Source: Xiphias gladius
Lineage: Eukaryota; Chordata; Actinopteri; Istiophoriformes; Xiphiidae
Assembly: GCF_016859285.1 (NCBI RefSeq)
Contig: NC_053402.1
Coordinates: forward strand, 23,941,056 to 24,005,055
Length of the DNA: 64,000 nt
Direction of reading: 5' to 3'
Shown here: piece after piece, positions 1 to 12,200 of the stretch
How positions within the stretch are numbered: the stretch's first letter is position 1
How the letters are laid out: every line of letters begins with the position of its first letter
The notes under the pieces: generated by a model
Databases searched by the model: none
Told to the model about the DNA's origin: nothing
What the model saw: the letters and a program-made list of their open reading frames with translations, nothing else
Program-made: the position numbers and the translations under genes

Positions 1-295
1 AAAAAACAAAACGTTCTGATACACAAATCTCTTGTCAGTCTTTGGACTTTTGTCTTGTCTTTGTTTTTATGTGTAGTATAGGAGAGTTTATCCTCTTTGG
101 GCTTCAAATAAGTTGTTGTAATGAAGCTACCTTAGAAAGTTTAGCAGGGAAATGTCTCTTTCGTAACTGACAATGACTCAGAAATCTGAGTCACAAGACA
201 AAAAGGTTGAAAAACACTGGTTTAGTCTCCAGCAATGTGTTGTATTCTATAAACTCGTAGGTTTTTTAATTTAAAATTTAAGTCCTGAATAAAAG

Positions 296-450
296 TAACT
301 GGCGACTAAAGCTGTTAAAATAAATGTAGTGCAGTAAAAAGTACAATATTTCTAGAAATATAAAGTAGAATTAAATGGAAATACTCAAGTTAAGTACATC
401 AAAATTGTGCTTAAGTTGAGTACTTGAGTATAGTTACAAGTTACAAGTTA
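296..450 (-). repeat. Dispersed fish repeat fragment (AGTACTTGAGTA family)
   Basis: This stretch contains TAGTGCAGTAAAAAGTACAAT, then AATGGAAATACTCAAG and TTGAGTACTTGAGTATAG. It is recognisably the end of a common fish repeat, and the same family forms the ends of the larger element at 16845-18070. It lies just beyond the second receptor exon at 530-693, probably in the following intron. The exact limits are approximate. Confidence 0.6.
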
Positions 451-529
451 GAAAGCAGACACATTCATAAAAGCAATGCACTCTAGAGGGTCAATTCAGT
501 TTTTACGAAGAAAACACAAAGACACTTAC

Positions 530-817
530 CACTTCTAAAATGCCGTACAACAGCATGTCCATCTGAACAGGGGTTGCGTGAGTCCAGTTCTTCACAGGTC
601 TCATCATTGCTAGAACATCATTTCTTGTAGTCAGTTTTAGGTGATTCAGGAGCCCCCAGTGTGAGCAGTCTGAAGTCTGACCGCCGGAAATACCTGCTAG
701 CAAGGACAAAAAAAAACAAACTCTTAGAGACAAACTTCAAACTGATACAAGAGGAGAGTTTAAGTTTAATAACTCACCAATTAGAGCAAGAAAAGCTAGA
801 GTCCTCAGAGATGACAT
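530..817 (-). CDS. 5-HT3-like Cys-loop receptor subunit, 5' end (partial)
   Basis: Two coding exons join in frame to give the first 68 residues of a pentameric ligand-gated ion channel subunit. Exon 1 is 778-817 and starts MSSLRTLAFLALI, a hydrophobic signal peptide; it ends at a GTGAGT donor. Exon 2 is 530-693, follows a CAG acceptor and ends at a GTAAGT donor. It carries a Cys near the start of the mature chain, then LLNHLKLT, MRPVKNWT and QMDMLLYGILEV. This is the pattern of the N-terminal helix and first beta strands of fish 5-HT3-receptor-like subunits, a family recognised from memory. The ligand-binding loops, transmembrane helices and the rest of the gene lie past position 1. The protein would be a plasma-membrane cation channel subunit. 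ZACN, a related channel near TSEN54 in human, is a less likely alternative. Confidence 0.7.
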
Positions 818-1879
818 GGCTGTTTGGCTTCAGCTCAGTCTGAGCAAATCCTTTTAAACTGCAAAAAAAAACCTTACATAAACAGTAGAACAATACAACA
901 GGTAAGCCCGAAAAACATCAATAGCTCTAATTAACTGCACTGTCAAAGTGAAAAAAAGCCTCTCTTTGTGGTCTGTGAGTAAGAGACACTTCACATATCA
1001 CCTGTACGGCTCTCTTGTTCACCTGCAGCTGAAGCAAAAAGTCAACACGGGGAGATCTCAGTGTAATTTGGGATTGGGAGCGGAAAGGTTCCCAGAGCAC
1101 ACACCGAAACACCTGTGGTGAAGACTAGAGATGACTCATAGAGTGCTCATTTGACCATGTCCTCTCGAATAGAGCACATTAACTTGTAGCTGTGTGCATG
1201 AAAGCACAGTAGGTTTGGAATACGGGCACATTTTACCCCCTGAAAAGCAGCAAGACACGTCATTTCTGCCTCCCTGGGACGGTGCACGGTTTTGAACCGG
1301 CCCTGCCAAAATGTCCATCACAGAAATGTGAGTTGTAACAACTCTGTAATTTAAAAGAGACATTTTAGTTTTATTATAGGACTAGTAGTGCGCACAGATC
1401 CCAACATTTTCCCCCCGGCTCACCATTCGCTGCTGCTCTCCCCTGAAGCGTGAAGTCACTCCAGTGGCAGCAGTTGTTATCGTTAGTGTCTTTTCTTGTT
1501 TAGGGTAACTAGAATTTTTGTGAAAGACGGTATACAACAAAAGTACACGCATATGCAATATCACTACAATGTTAAATGACTCAAAGCTCCTTCATCTTGC
1601 AATAATTCTATTGTTTTTTAAGTTGACGTGTAGGGTATTTGATCTCATGTATGATTAAAAACAAACAGGTTAGATAGACAATGAAAACACAGGCCCCACA
1701 GGCGCAGTTGTCCGTCCTCGAAATATGACGCCACACGCTATTCACTATCTACACAACCTCGCACAGAAAAACAGGGTAAGTGCTCCTGACTTGGCACAAG
1801 GATCATCTGTGGAAACTGGAGTTTCGGTGACTGATCAGTGTGAAGGACGTGACATGACGTCAGCCTCTACGGACGGCGT
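818..1879. other. Intergenic, no gene seen
   Basis: This is upstream of the receptor gene and should hold its promoter and 5' UTR. No conserved coding segment was recognised on either strand. The short open frames here lack splice support or familiar motifs. Confidence 0.5.
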
Positions 1880-2440
1880 CCGAGAAGAAAACCGTTGCTC
1901 ACAAAACTGCACAAAACTGCAGATTAAACTTTGCCAAACAACAAGAAAAGAAGCCTGATGAATGTTGGCAGTACATTCTCTGGTCAGATGACACCATCAT
2001 AAATTTGTTTGGATCAGATGGGTCCAGCATGTTCTGTTTGGACCTGGCCAGGACCACCACACTGCTGACTGTGAAACTTGGAGGTGGGAGTTTGCTGATA
2101 TGGGGCTGCATGAGAGCAAGAGGTGGAGGAGAAATGACTTTCATAGATGGCAGGATGAAAGCAGATTTGAACCCAAATACTGACTGAAAAGATGAGTCCC
2201 AGTCTCAAGAAGCTCAGCAGGAGAAGAATTTCCCAACATGACAATGATCCCAAACCCACTGCAAAATTCACACAGGAGTTTTTACAGGAGAAAAAAGTGA
2301 AAACTATGACCTGGACAAGTCTGTCCCCTGACCTGAACCCAATATAAGCCCCTGGAAGTATTTTAAAGCAGAAGTTAGAGCAAAAAAAACCCTCCAGCCA
2401 AGAGCAGCTGAAAAGAATCATCCGTGAAGAACAACTGGTC
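1880..2440 (+). mobile_element. Tc1/mariner transposase relic
   Basis: Several frames together give recognisable parts of a Tc1-family transposase, in order: a 'W..I.WSDDT.INLFGSDG' segment (about 1960-2020), a 'TVKLGGGSLLIWGCM' segment (about 2068-2112), 'GEMTFIDGRMKADL' (about 2131-2170), an 'HNDPK..TAK' segment (about 2240-2270), and 'TWTSLSPDLNPI' (about 2311-2347). In live elements this catalytic region holds a DD(E/D) triad and moves DNA by cut-and-paste. Here it is broken by stops and frame changes, so the copy is dead. The N-terminal DNA-binding part and the inverted terminal repeats were not found. It is separate from both flanking genes. Confidence 0.9.
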
Positions 2441-3110
2441 TCATCCGGGTCCAGGAGGACCGAATCTGTCATCAGGAATAAAGGCGGACACACAAAATAT
2501 CAACAAAATAAGAGTAGGGAATCTCATGAACGATGGGTGCACTGGCTGTTGTTGCAGCTGGTTCTTTAATGTGGAGCTTTCGGCTTCATTCTTGGGCTTT
2601 TGGCTAAAAGCAAATAAAACTGTATCAAATGGACAGGATTTGTAAATAATTAACATTTTAGTGATACTGACCAGGAGTTCCTCCTCAGTTTTTGCTGTAT
2701 ACTGTAACTGCTGTAGAAACAATTTATTTCCCACCAGGATTAACGAGGTACTCGATAGTCTTTTGTTTTTGCCGAAAATAAACAGTAACAAATCTGGTCA
2801 GTTTAATTGTTCCAATAAGTCTCTCTGATGGCATGTTGGCCCCGAAGAGAAAGAAAAAAAAAAAAAAAAAAACCCAAAAAACAAAAAACTAACTCTTCTT
2901 CTTTATCAACACTGTGTCAAAAGTGTGAACAAAGCAAACGGATACACCCATAAATTATAAATTCCCAACTTTGGCATCGCTTAGTGGCAGCACAGAAAGA
3001 AAACGGTCCTACCCGTCCAACAGATCTGACCCGGGCGGCCAAACCTCTGGCACTAAAAATACCCCCACCTTGTAAATCAGACACACAAAAGAAGTCTGCA
3101 TTTTCACACA
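2441..3110. other. Intergenic, no gene seen
   Basis: AT-rich spacer between the Tc1 relic and the 3' end of tsen54, with an A-rich run at about 2852-2888. Nothing else is recognisable. Confidence 0.5.
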
Positions 3111-3128
3111 TGCACTCCGTCCAACAGA

Positions 3129-3134
3129 TTTATT
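3129..3134 (-). other. tsen54: Poly(A) signal of tsen54
   Basis: TTTATT on the plus strand reads AATAAA on the gene's strand. It is 64 bases past the tsen54 stop codon, giving a very short 3' UTR of about 80-90 bases. Confidence 0.6.
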
Positions 3135-3197
3135 TAAAAGTCCCGGATACGTGGAGGTAAATGTTTTAAAGTGATGGTTTTTGAGAGCAGCGAGTTG

Positions 3198-6100
3198 TCA
3201 GGGGTACACGTCAGTCGGCAGCTGGAAGTCTTTGAAGGTGTAGAAGGAGATGTCTCCGTGGTCCACCACAGCAAAGACCACCGGGATGTCTCCACTCTGG
3301 CAGGCCAGCAGCTTGATAGCGCGCAGGTCGGGCACGGGACCGTCAAAACTGAAAAACAGAGGGGACACGGTCAAGTTGTGAGCTTTGTAGGAGACGAGGA
3401 CCAGCGTAAATACCAGCATTCACAATCTGTGACAATTAGTAAATGAGTCACTTAGTCGATCGACAGAAAATCAGACAGGGAGTGTGGTTATCAACTAGTT
3501 GTTTAAGTCATTAGCCAAGTAAAAATGGGAATTTCTGATGGGCATTTGTCGGTGTTTTCCAACATTTTCCAGTCTAAATGATCAATCAAACGACAATCAA
3601 CAGATTAATTAGGTTGTTGTCGTCGTACCACAAGCTCAAAAAGACAGATGAGAGGAAAAAGATCCATTCATCTCCAATCACTGTGATGTTTACGTCATCC
3701 GAGTCCGATGTCTGTTGTTTTCTGTAAGCCAACCATTAGTTGCCGTGCCCTCGGGCAGGTTGTGCGATTTCTTACCTGCACACGCACATGCGGGAGTACG
3801 GTTTCCCCGGGTTGCTCTTCTTGAAGTCAGCCACCGAATCAGGTTGGTAAACACTGAAACAAATCCTCCACCCATCTGACCCTTTTAACCTGAGCAGACA
3901 AAGCGCAAGGTCGTCGATATCTGAACGAGGTGCCCTCCGTCACAGTGAAAGCAGAGAGCCGCGGCGTCTCCCTGCTTTGTTTCACAGTCTTTATGGGTTT
4001 CTAAATGACAGACCGTGGATTGCGGTAGCAGTGAGACGAGCTTGGTTCACACTAAGTCCGAATTCTGATTTATCTTCCTTCACAGGAGACTCAGAGTTGA
4101 TGTCCACTAATCACGACGATCGGACAGTAGAGCTGGTTATATGCTACGAAAATGAACGAATACACTTCAAGTCTCAGATTGAAATTTGCAGCTGCTTCCA
4201 CAAAAGTAACTAAATCACCGTCGAGAATTCACAGAAATCATTTTTGGCTGAACCAACATAAGCCTGATGGACAAAAACACACAACATAGAAAATGATGAT
4301 TAGTCGATTCATGTTTGGGGGGAAACAAGTTATTCAGTCAGAACCCAGCAGCAATTACTGTGATCAAAACCTGTGACAAGGCGTTGGGTTGGAAATGGGA
4401 CAGATCAGGACAACTGGGTCACGCCAGAGTCTTATTTACAGCATTTATCCATCAATTCATTTTTAGTTTACTCTCCCTTTATTTCTTTTATTTATTTAGT
4501 TTGCTTTTATTTTGTTTTGATTTGTTTGTTTCTTTGTCCTTTTTTTCTCTTCCTCCTTTGTCCTTGCGTTTCTTTGCTTTCTCTCTTGGTTGACTCCCGA
4601 CTGACAATTCATTCCTTTTATTTTTTTTGTTACCAAACTTTGGTCTAATAACAGAAAAAAAATGAATCAGTTATACCTGGACGCCCCCTCGAGCAAATTT
4701 GTAGATTTAATCACACTGATTTTATCCAACAGTTCCCCTGGAATAAAAAAAAACAAATATCAGTGACTTGGTTTTCAAATTAGATGCGACTGATGTAGAT
4801 GAAAATCCAGAAACTATATGAAGTCTGAATTTACTGTGCAGAGTAGGTCCATGTGATCTCACCAGTGGGGATCGGTTGTGTCGGGTCATGTAACGGCGAG
4901 ACCTCTCTGCTCCACAGGTGTGCTGGTCGACCTTTACGTCCCTCCTGCCGCCTCGCCAGGAGCTCCTGATACTCTGCCCAGTTTCTGCACCGCTGAACCT
5001 TGAAAGAACTCAGAATGTGATCTCCCATAATGTGCCTCTTTTATATCACTTGAAATAAACAAACATAGTGATAATATTTCCAAAAAAGTAATATTTTGAT
5101 GTTATGTTAGATTTAAGTGGTTTGCTACCAGCAGCTACGAACCTCTTTGTCTTTGTTGACATCCCCCTGCCGCCTTTGCTTGTTTTCTTCCCTCTTCTGC
5201 TCCTTTGAGGACATCGTCACCTTCCGCAGGTTTATCCTCTGCCTCCAGGGGGCAACGTCACAGACTCCCACACCCAAAGCCCCGGGCAGCAGGGATGGGT
5301 CCGGAGAGGCCAGGCATTTGGAGAGGTGCTCCGCGGAGCCCAGGTCTGGGAAAAGGATGGTGCTGAAGTCCCAGCGGGAGGAACCTGAGGTGGGGCCGTC
5401 TTCTGTTCCTTGGCCCGAGTCCCCGAGAACATCCGTCATCCACCAGGTCCTGCCCCCGCCTTCGTCTGCTGTACTTGTGGTGGCAGCCCGTACCTCTGCA
5501 GTCTCTGGAGAGGCTGTCAAGTGTGACTCAGGGAGTGTTTTGTCCTCCTCACCGTCATGGCTGCCTTTATCCTCCTCCATTCTCTCAGTGGGGGATTCTT
5601 CTTGTGCTTCAGTATGACTGCAGCAAGAAAAAAAACAAAAACAAAACAAAACTGTGTAGCCTCTTTGTTCATCGGAAGACTCGTGTGCTACGCACCGACT
5701 AATGATCGAAAACGTCACATCAGTCATTTATTCTAACAACATTTCAATAAACTCAGCCGAATCAGATCACCAGTGGAGCTGCAAGAAACTTTTTAATTTG
5801 TCAGACCATGTGGATGGTCTGTACTCTACAGTGTTAAGTTTGTACCTTTTCTACAATCAGTCTCTTTCTGCATAGTTTAGTCAAACTATGCAGCCTGAAT
5901 AAAAACAAATCAAACAAGACTTAAAATGAAAGACAACACGCATTATTATATGTATTTCCTTTTCATGTACGCATTTACTGTGTCATAATTAGAGGAAAAA
6001 CGTGTTTCAGGGATAAATATTTAGCTTTCTGTCCTTAATAACTATATATCAATTTTTACTGTGGCATGAATTTTCCATGCAACACTGAAGAGGTGATCTG

Positions 6101-9100
6101 CATTTCAGTTGTGTCCTGCAAAGAGCAACACAGACCTGACTCCACTAAATCAGAGCAATGTTGTTACTTTTTCACGGGGAGGTGCAAGAGAGGTTTTACT
6201 TTTTTCAGGTTGGAAATTTAGTTCTGCCAATTTGAAAGCACAGAACTAAAAAAAAATTAAAAAAAAAAATCAACAGCTCATCCTATAATGAAAAAAATAA
6301 CAGCTCCAATTTCTACTTCTTCTGTCTTTATTGAGCAGTAGCTGAACAATAAAATCTAGTTTTGTCCTAAATCACTCCCAGAATTCAATCATTCACCATC
6401 ATAGGGACTGGTTTCGTACAGGGCATCTGTTTACCTGGATGTTGGGGCGGGGGCGGGCGCGGGGCTGGGGCTGGCACTGCGTTTCCTCTTCATTTGTCTC
6501 CCTGCTCTGTCGTGTGACTGAAGCAGGTTCAGCTGCCTCGCGTAGGACGACGGCTCCAAACTGTAAGAAGCCAAAAACCCAACACCCACATTCGGCTGAT
6601 TTTGGAAACCTGGACCAAAATACTGAGTCTCTAAAGACCCATTTGGACAGGATTAGCTTCCCCAAACCACGTAAAGAAGTGGAGGTCTAAAAGGGGCTCT
6701 ATATGGGGGTAGAGACTGATGGATGGAACTGGTTCAAAGTGGGGCACTGATCAACACCGCCATCCCTAAAGCTCCGTTGCTATCAATACTGAAGATGACT
6801 TCCTGTTATGTTATATTTCAATGCCCACCTGTACGTCCAAACATGCCTGATTGGGATGTGCGCTTCTGTTACCTGGGATCAAACCTGTGCACCACATAGC
6901 CAAGCCTCTTCAAATGCCCGAAGACCTTTGTGATGAAAAGGAGTCGTTAGACCAGGTCGGCATCGCGTTCCGCTTCCACGATGTGTGTGGGGACTAATGG
7001 CTGTACCTGATATTGCTGGAGGCCCACTGTGTTTGAGGAGAGGAATCTCTCATAACCGTCCTGAATGGACAGTGGCAAGTCCTTATAAAACACCTGCAGG
7101 GATCCCTGTTCACACATACACAGTTAGGTCCATGAGTATTTGCACTGTGACACAATCTTTGTAATTTTGCCTCCATGCACCACCACAGTGGATCTGAAAC
7201 GAGTTTACAGATCTCATGTGTTGCAGCAGGACTCCTTGACTGTCATTCAAATATTACCGAATAAAGACAAAGAATTTTGTGTTCAGTAATCCCCTGAGCA
7301 ACAGGTCTTATCTGCCACTCACACACTCCATCAGGTAGAGAGCCTCTTCAGGGAGGAGATACTGTTTTCCATTGGCAGAGAAGCCCATTGTCTGCCAAAA
7401 CTTTCCCTGTGTAAGGAAAAAGAAAAAAAAAACATGATCAAAAATCGCAAGATACATATTTATAATTTGACAGACGTTTGATAACAGGAAGTGATAGGAG
7501 ATGCAGTGCAGAAGTTGTCAGCTTGTCACAGGGTGTGAGTGATTATAGTTTGTCTCACTTGGTGTGACACAGTACTCACAGCTGGAGACTGGAGCTCCAC
7601 AATCTGGTCACTCGGAAGCCACGTGGCCTTCACTAGGTTTCCTCTACAGTAAAATAAGAACAGACAACATTTATGTCACACGTCAGTGCAACACAACCTG
7701 ACTCTCGCTGACTGCACATACTTTACATTACTGACAACTCGGGACATAAAAGATTTTTTTCTGGCCGCCAGGACGCGGAAGAACTTCCCCCACCGAGCCA
7801 ACAGACACGCGCCCCGGACATATCATCACCTTATAAAGTTGTTATGGCAAACGTGTGAGAAAACAGCCGCTTAATATATTTCCACATACTGCAGACACGG
7901 AGCAGCGTGAGCAACGTGGTGTTTGTGTTCCGGCTGATGCCTGCACAGCGCATCCGACCCTCACACTGCTCTTCGCTCTGGTTTGCTCTTCGCCGACTCC
8001 CGAGATAAAATATCTGGCCCTTTTAGCTGCTAGATGGCGTCCTCTCTTTGACATTAAATATGTCTGTCTGTCCGTCTGTTTGGTTGAGAGCTTGTTTTCT
8101 GAAAACAGCTGCCTGCTTCTCCGGTGATAATTATCTCTTCACGCTCAACTCATCACTACGAGAGACTCCTTTCACATTACGTGCAGTCATTTGACCCATT
8201 GTTGATATAAAACTAATGATTAGAGGAGCTTCAAAGACTTCCTGCTTCCTGCCAGCTACGGTACTAATTCCCTTTTATTTGTTACGTCTATTGGCAGAGG
8301 TATCACAGATGCTTAAGACAGCTAATTCACCACAGTGCACATTTAGTCAGTCTCGTTTTTTGTCAACGTTACAGTATCATCATGCTATCAGACAGCTGTG
8401 AACAACTGACTGCTTTGAACAGTCCCCCTTCTTGGTGCGTTCGAGAGCGCTCAGCAGCCTAAGATTTCAGGGTCGGTTACCGAGCAGCAAACTTTTTTTT
8501 TTTTTTAAAAGCAGAACAGCAACCTCTGTCATTATTATTGTTTGTCTTGCACGGTCGATTTGCCGTCAACTGAGCTCAGGGATGACGTTAAACCTTTCAG
8601 CAACTGACTTCAAAATCTCAGACGGCAGAACGTCTTTGAATGCATCTCTAAGGAGAAATCAGAGGATCGCACAGCAATAATTATCACTGGGGATGGAGGG
8701 ATGGATGGATGGATGGATGGATGGATGGATGGATGAATGGATGGGTGGATGGATGGATGGGTGGATGGGTGGATGGATGGGTGGGTGGATGGATGGATGG
8801 ATGAATGGATGGGTGGATGGATGGAGTGGTGGATGGGTGGATGGATGGGTGGATGCTACGCCTACTCACAGCCTCTCCACTCTCTCCTCCGATATGAGGC
8901 TCCAGTGCTCATTCAGGCTCTGCTCAAGCCGCTCTCTTTGCTCGTCCGAGTCACTGGGGAAGAAGTCCTTCTGTCCTCTGACTGGGATCTTGTGACTCCT
9001 GGACCGGGCTGCGAACAGCTCCGACGGACTGGAATTTAAAGAAAGACGACAACGCTCAGCTCCAGACACTTGACATTTGGCGCTTTTATCAATAGATGAT

Positions 9101-10399
9101 GGCAAGACACATAAATATTAATTTAAAAGGTCTAAAAATGATTTAAATTTTTTTTACATCTAACTGTTTAGAGTCAGTGCAGTGGTGGCCACTGTCACAG
9201 TTTCATAAGACACAATCGAGCCACTGAAGAGAGGAAAAGAAACCGTACTAGTCAAGTTTATGAAATCTTGCAACAACAACAATAAATAAAAGTTCCCACA
9301 AAGTTCCCACAGTTCCCATATCTCCAGATCAGTACAACAATGCGTCGCAGCAGTCGCTTTGGGGGAAAAAGAAAAGAAACGATCAGTTTCTAGCAAAGTG
9401 CCGTTGGTACTGGCTCTGATGCTGACCTCATCAGAGGTATCCACAAAATCAGATCAAATCAAAAGAATCAACAAAATAGGTAATTTGCTCAGGGGAGCCC
9501 CAACCTTTGCATACAACTGTATGCGCTGCATAAAAACTGAACCTCGCTTCTCCAGGTTTAATTTCGACCCCCAGGCAGCAAGCAGGACCTTTCCCAGACC
9601 ATCTAACAGGTCCCAGACCACCTAATGGGTCTGGGGAAAAGAAACACCTGTCACCAAAACCCCAGTTTCTTTTTGCGTGCTACTGCTGGGCTCTACAGGA
9701 GCATGTCGCGGTTTACGGTGTTGTGTTTCTACAGCGTTATCGCGAGTCATTAGGTCATGACTCGGTTTCACAGGACATCGCCCGGACATTCAACCGGCAC
9801 CAGTCGGCTGCATGACGCCTTGCTCATGGGCCAAAACGCGCCGTGCGATGCGACCTTTGAACAGCACGCTTCCAGATCCCTCCTCGAAGGTGCATCTGCC
9901 CCAGTTAACTCTGAACTTTTGCAGTATTTTTCCCCCTCTTCTCTCTCCCCCGAAACACACAGCGGAGGGCGACAGAGAGAGAGACGAGCGTACGGGAGTC
10001 CCCATGATTCGCGAACCGCTTCGGTAACTTAATGTCCACCTCTACACCTCTGGAGATCACCGAAGCTCCAGCCGTAGAGCTTCTTTATAAGAACCCCCCC
10101 CACACACACACAACAATTTCAGTGATGTCTTTCATATACGTGTATGTAACACTACTCCATAACTTAGCTAACAGAAAGATGAACCCGTCCCGCCATGTGC
10201 ACAGGGCAAACGCCGCAGAGCTCCCACGACAGAGACAGGTGGGAGTTAAGAGGAGCGAGAACCCCCGAGCGAGCGGGACGGAGGAGTTATCGCCGCCTCT
10301 CTTTAAATTAACAGTTATTTGCCAAATTTAGGCGGCAACGCACCCTAATATTTCACTGTAGAGACTGCCTCCGGTGTCTGTGTTGTTTTGGTCCGCCAT
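3198..10399 (-). CDS. tsen54: tRNA-splicing endonuclease subunit Sen54
   Basis: Structural subunit of the nuclear TSEN complex, which cuts introns out of pre-tRNAs. Exons in transcript order: 10344-10399, 8870-9028, 7580-7643, 7323-7406, 7007-7105, 6873-6925, 6435-6560, 5143-5617, 4863-4998, 4677-4737, 3776-3889, 3198-3348. They total 1578 bases with every phase consistent, giving 525 residues (human about 526). The start is [11 protein letters not shown]. Conserved segments are [53 protein letters not shown] (N-terminal domain), an acidic, low-complexity middle encoded by the large exon 8, and a C-terminal endonuclease-fold domain with [12 protein letters not shown] and ending [17 protein letters not shown]. 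By family knowledge this subunit lacks the catalytic triad found in Sen2 and Sen34. The exon 8 donor (GTTCGT) is weak. Confidence 0.96.
7121..7270 (+). mobile_element. Tc1-type terminal repeat remnant in tsen54 intron 4
   Basis: ACAGTTAGGTCCATGAGTAT followed by ACACAATCTTTGTAATTTTG and a 'CACCACAGTGGA' segment matches from memory the terminal region of a very common fish Tc1-like element. Only one end is seen, so this is a fragment. It ends about 10 bases from the exon 5 acceptor at 7106-7110. Confidence 0.7.
8694..8855 (+). repeat. ATGG tetranucleotide array
   Basis: About 160 bases of ATGG units with scattered GTGG and ATGA variants. It sits in tsen54 intron 2 and ends about 14 bases from the exon 2 splice donor (GTGAGT, 8864-8869). 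Long open frames here (Trp-Met-Asp or Ile-His-Pro repeats) come from the repeat and are not coding. Confidence 0.95.
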
Positions 10400-11562
10400 G
10401 ATGACCGCCAGTCCCCCGCCGCAGCTCTCCTCTGGGTCCCGACGACCGTCAGGTTCAGCAAATTAAAAGTAGTTACACTCGAGGCCGACAGGGGGAGCTG
10501 TTTGGAGTTCTGTTAAAAAACGTATGTTCGCTCAACCAAATTAGAGCTGCGACGATTCGTCAATCCACAGAAAATTAATCGGCAACCATCATGATAATCG
10601 ATTAACCTGTTTTAGTTCTATTTCGAGGAAAAATTCAAGCCAAAACTAATTTCACAATCGTTCCCGCCAAAGTATGACAGACCGATGGAAAACCAGTACC
10701 GACAATATGGCCTGGAATTATTTATTATTATATTTATTGTTATATTTTTTTCTGTAGTTTCCGGCAGGATACAACAATATTTCATAATGGATACATTAAC
10801 CGATTAAAAATGATTGATTGATAGATTGAAGTTTTTTTTGTTAAATTGACACTCGCCCATGGAAACACAATTCCACTTTTAGTTCTGTAGAACTTTTCCT
10901 GACAGCCCACAGTCAGATACAAAAATGTGTTATAATTAAAAATTACTGCGTTTTTTTTTAGGAGACTGAATTGAGTTCTTTTCATGAATTTTCGAGAAGT
11001 AACTGCGTACACACTTATTTGTCTTACCAAATGTATTTTGTGGAAAACGTAACCGTTTCATGGATTAAGTTCATGTATTGTTTGTTCGTTTGTGTTTCGT
11101 CACTTTTGACGTATCCTATCGCTCAGAAATACAAAAACTGATCAAAATCATGTTTGTGTGTTCACTCTTCTTAATACATGGGCCAATAGATACATATCTG
11201 GTAAAGGGTTGAAGCCACTGTGGTTTGCTTGACGTGATTATGTATGGTATGGACAGGACTTCTCTCAACCAAGTACCGGGGTTATAGCTTTAGACAAGTC
11301 TACTAATGAAGGGTAATCCAGGTGTAAGACTCATTGAGCATTGTGCTCATTTTGAACATTAAATGAAATTGAATTGAAAATGAAAATGAAAATTGAAATG
11401 AAAATGAATTTTTCCGTTTGCCCAGTTATGGGTCTTTCACATTTACAGCTGTAACAGGTGAACAGGACAGTCGTTCATAGCATCTGTAAACGCAACCGTT
11501 GTATCATTATACAGGATATGGTGCAATTTTAGAAAGCAAAGATGTGCAAGAGAGAAGAAAAT
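10400..11562. other. tsen54 upstream region and spacer
   Basis: The first 80 bases upstream of the tsen54 start codon are GC-rich and lack a TATA box, as expected of a housekeeping promoter. At about 10545-10625 there is a fragment of the dispersed family marked by GAAAATTAATCGGCAACCATC and ATCGATTAA. The rest is AT-rich and contains a decayed GAAAATGAAAATG run at 11368-11408. No gene was seen. Confidence 0.5.
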
Positions 11563-11571
11563 AAAAAAAAA
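11563..11571 (-). terminator. RNA polymerase III terminator
   Basis: A run of nine A on the plus strand is T9 on the tRNA strand, 21 bases past the tRNA 3' end. Runs of T end Pol III transcription. Confidence 0.75.
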
Positions 11572-11592
11572 CATGTAGCTTTCACGGGATGC

Positions 11593-11664
11593 AGGCACGG
11601 ACGGGGTTCGAACCCGCGATCTTCGGTTTACGAGACCGACGCCTTACCACTTGGCCACCGCGCC
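11593..11664 (-). tRNA. tRNA-Thr (anticodon CGT)
   Basis: The 72-base cloverleaf is complete. The acceptor stem is GGCGCGG with CCGTGCC (one G-U pair) and discriminator T. The anticodon stem TCGGT/ACCGA encloses the loop CTCGTAA, so the anticodon is CGT, reading ACG (Thr). The internal promoter elements are present: A box TGGCCAAGTGGTAAGG and B box GGTTCGAACCC. There is no intron and CCA is not encoded, as in other eukaryotic tRNA genes. It lies about 1.2 kb upstream of tsen54 on the same strand and is transcribed separately by Pol III. Confidence 0.97.
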
Positions 11665-12200
11665 TGGTAATGTAAATGCCGCAGCGTTTGATGATTTGAA
11701 GTGAGCACGTACCTAAGCCATGCGAATACCTGCAACACCGACACAAGCCTATAAAATTCGATCGGCCCGTATGAAAGAGGGGAATCTAGTCGGAGCACTT
11801 TGAAATTCAGCAAAAACCCCGCTAGACCGAAGGGCACACGATTCAGCGAACTTCCGGAAAGGGACCGTCTGTGTCGAGAATGTATTTTCTATATAACGGA
11901 TGAACGTACACCATATGAGCTGATGAGATGTGAAGCCATAAAAACCTAAATCCACCTCGACAGAATTCTTGCATGCCGCCGAATGTTCAGGCAGATGGTA
12001 TGACTGACTACGACCAGTGTTTTATCCATCGGGCGTTTGACGGTCGGCGAAGTTACAAAAATGTGTAAAATGTCGAAAGGAAGTTTCGCGCACCCCTGTC
12101 ACCACGGGCGAGAGAAGGGAAGCCCGATAGAACAACACACCCGGAAGCAGCTCCACTGGCTCGGGACAGGTGGGATTTCAATCCGTCGATGATGGTGGCT
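11665..12200. other. Spacer with no clear gene
   Basis: This runs between the tRNA and the inferred first exon of the small membrane protein gene. Base composition becomes more CpG-rich towards 12000-12300, suggesting a promoter. The 68-, 69- and 85-residue minus-strand frames here have no recognisable motif. Confidence 0.4.

Noticed and set aside
5125-5727. A single continuous 200-residue minus-strand gene
   Set aside because: Only 5143-5617 is coding, as exon 8 of tsen54. The flanks are intron read-through beyond clear splice sites.
8684-9039. Open frames rich in Trp-Met-Asp-Gly or Ile-His-Pro-Ser
   Set aside because: They are direct translation of the ATGG array in a tsen54 intron.
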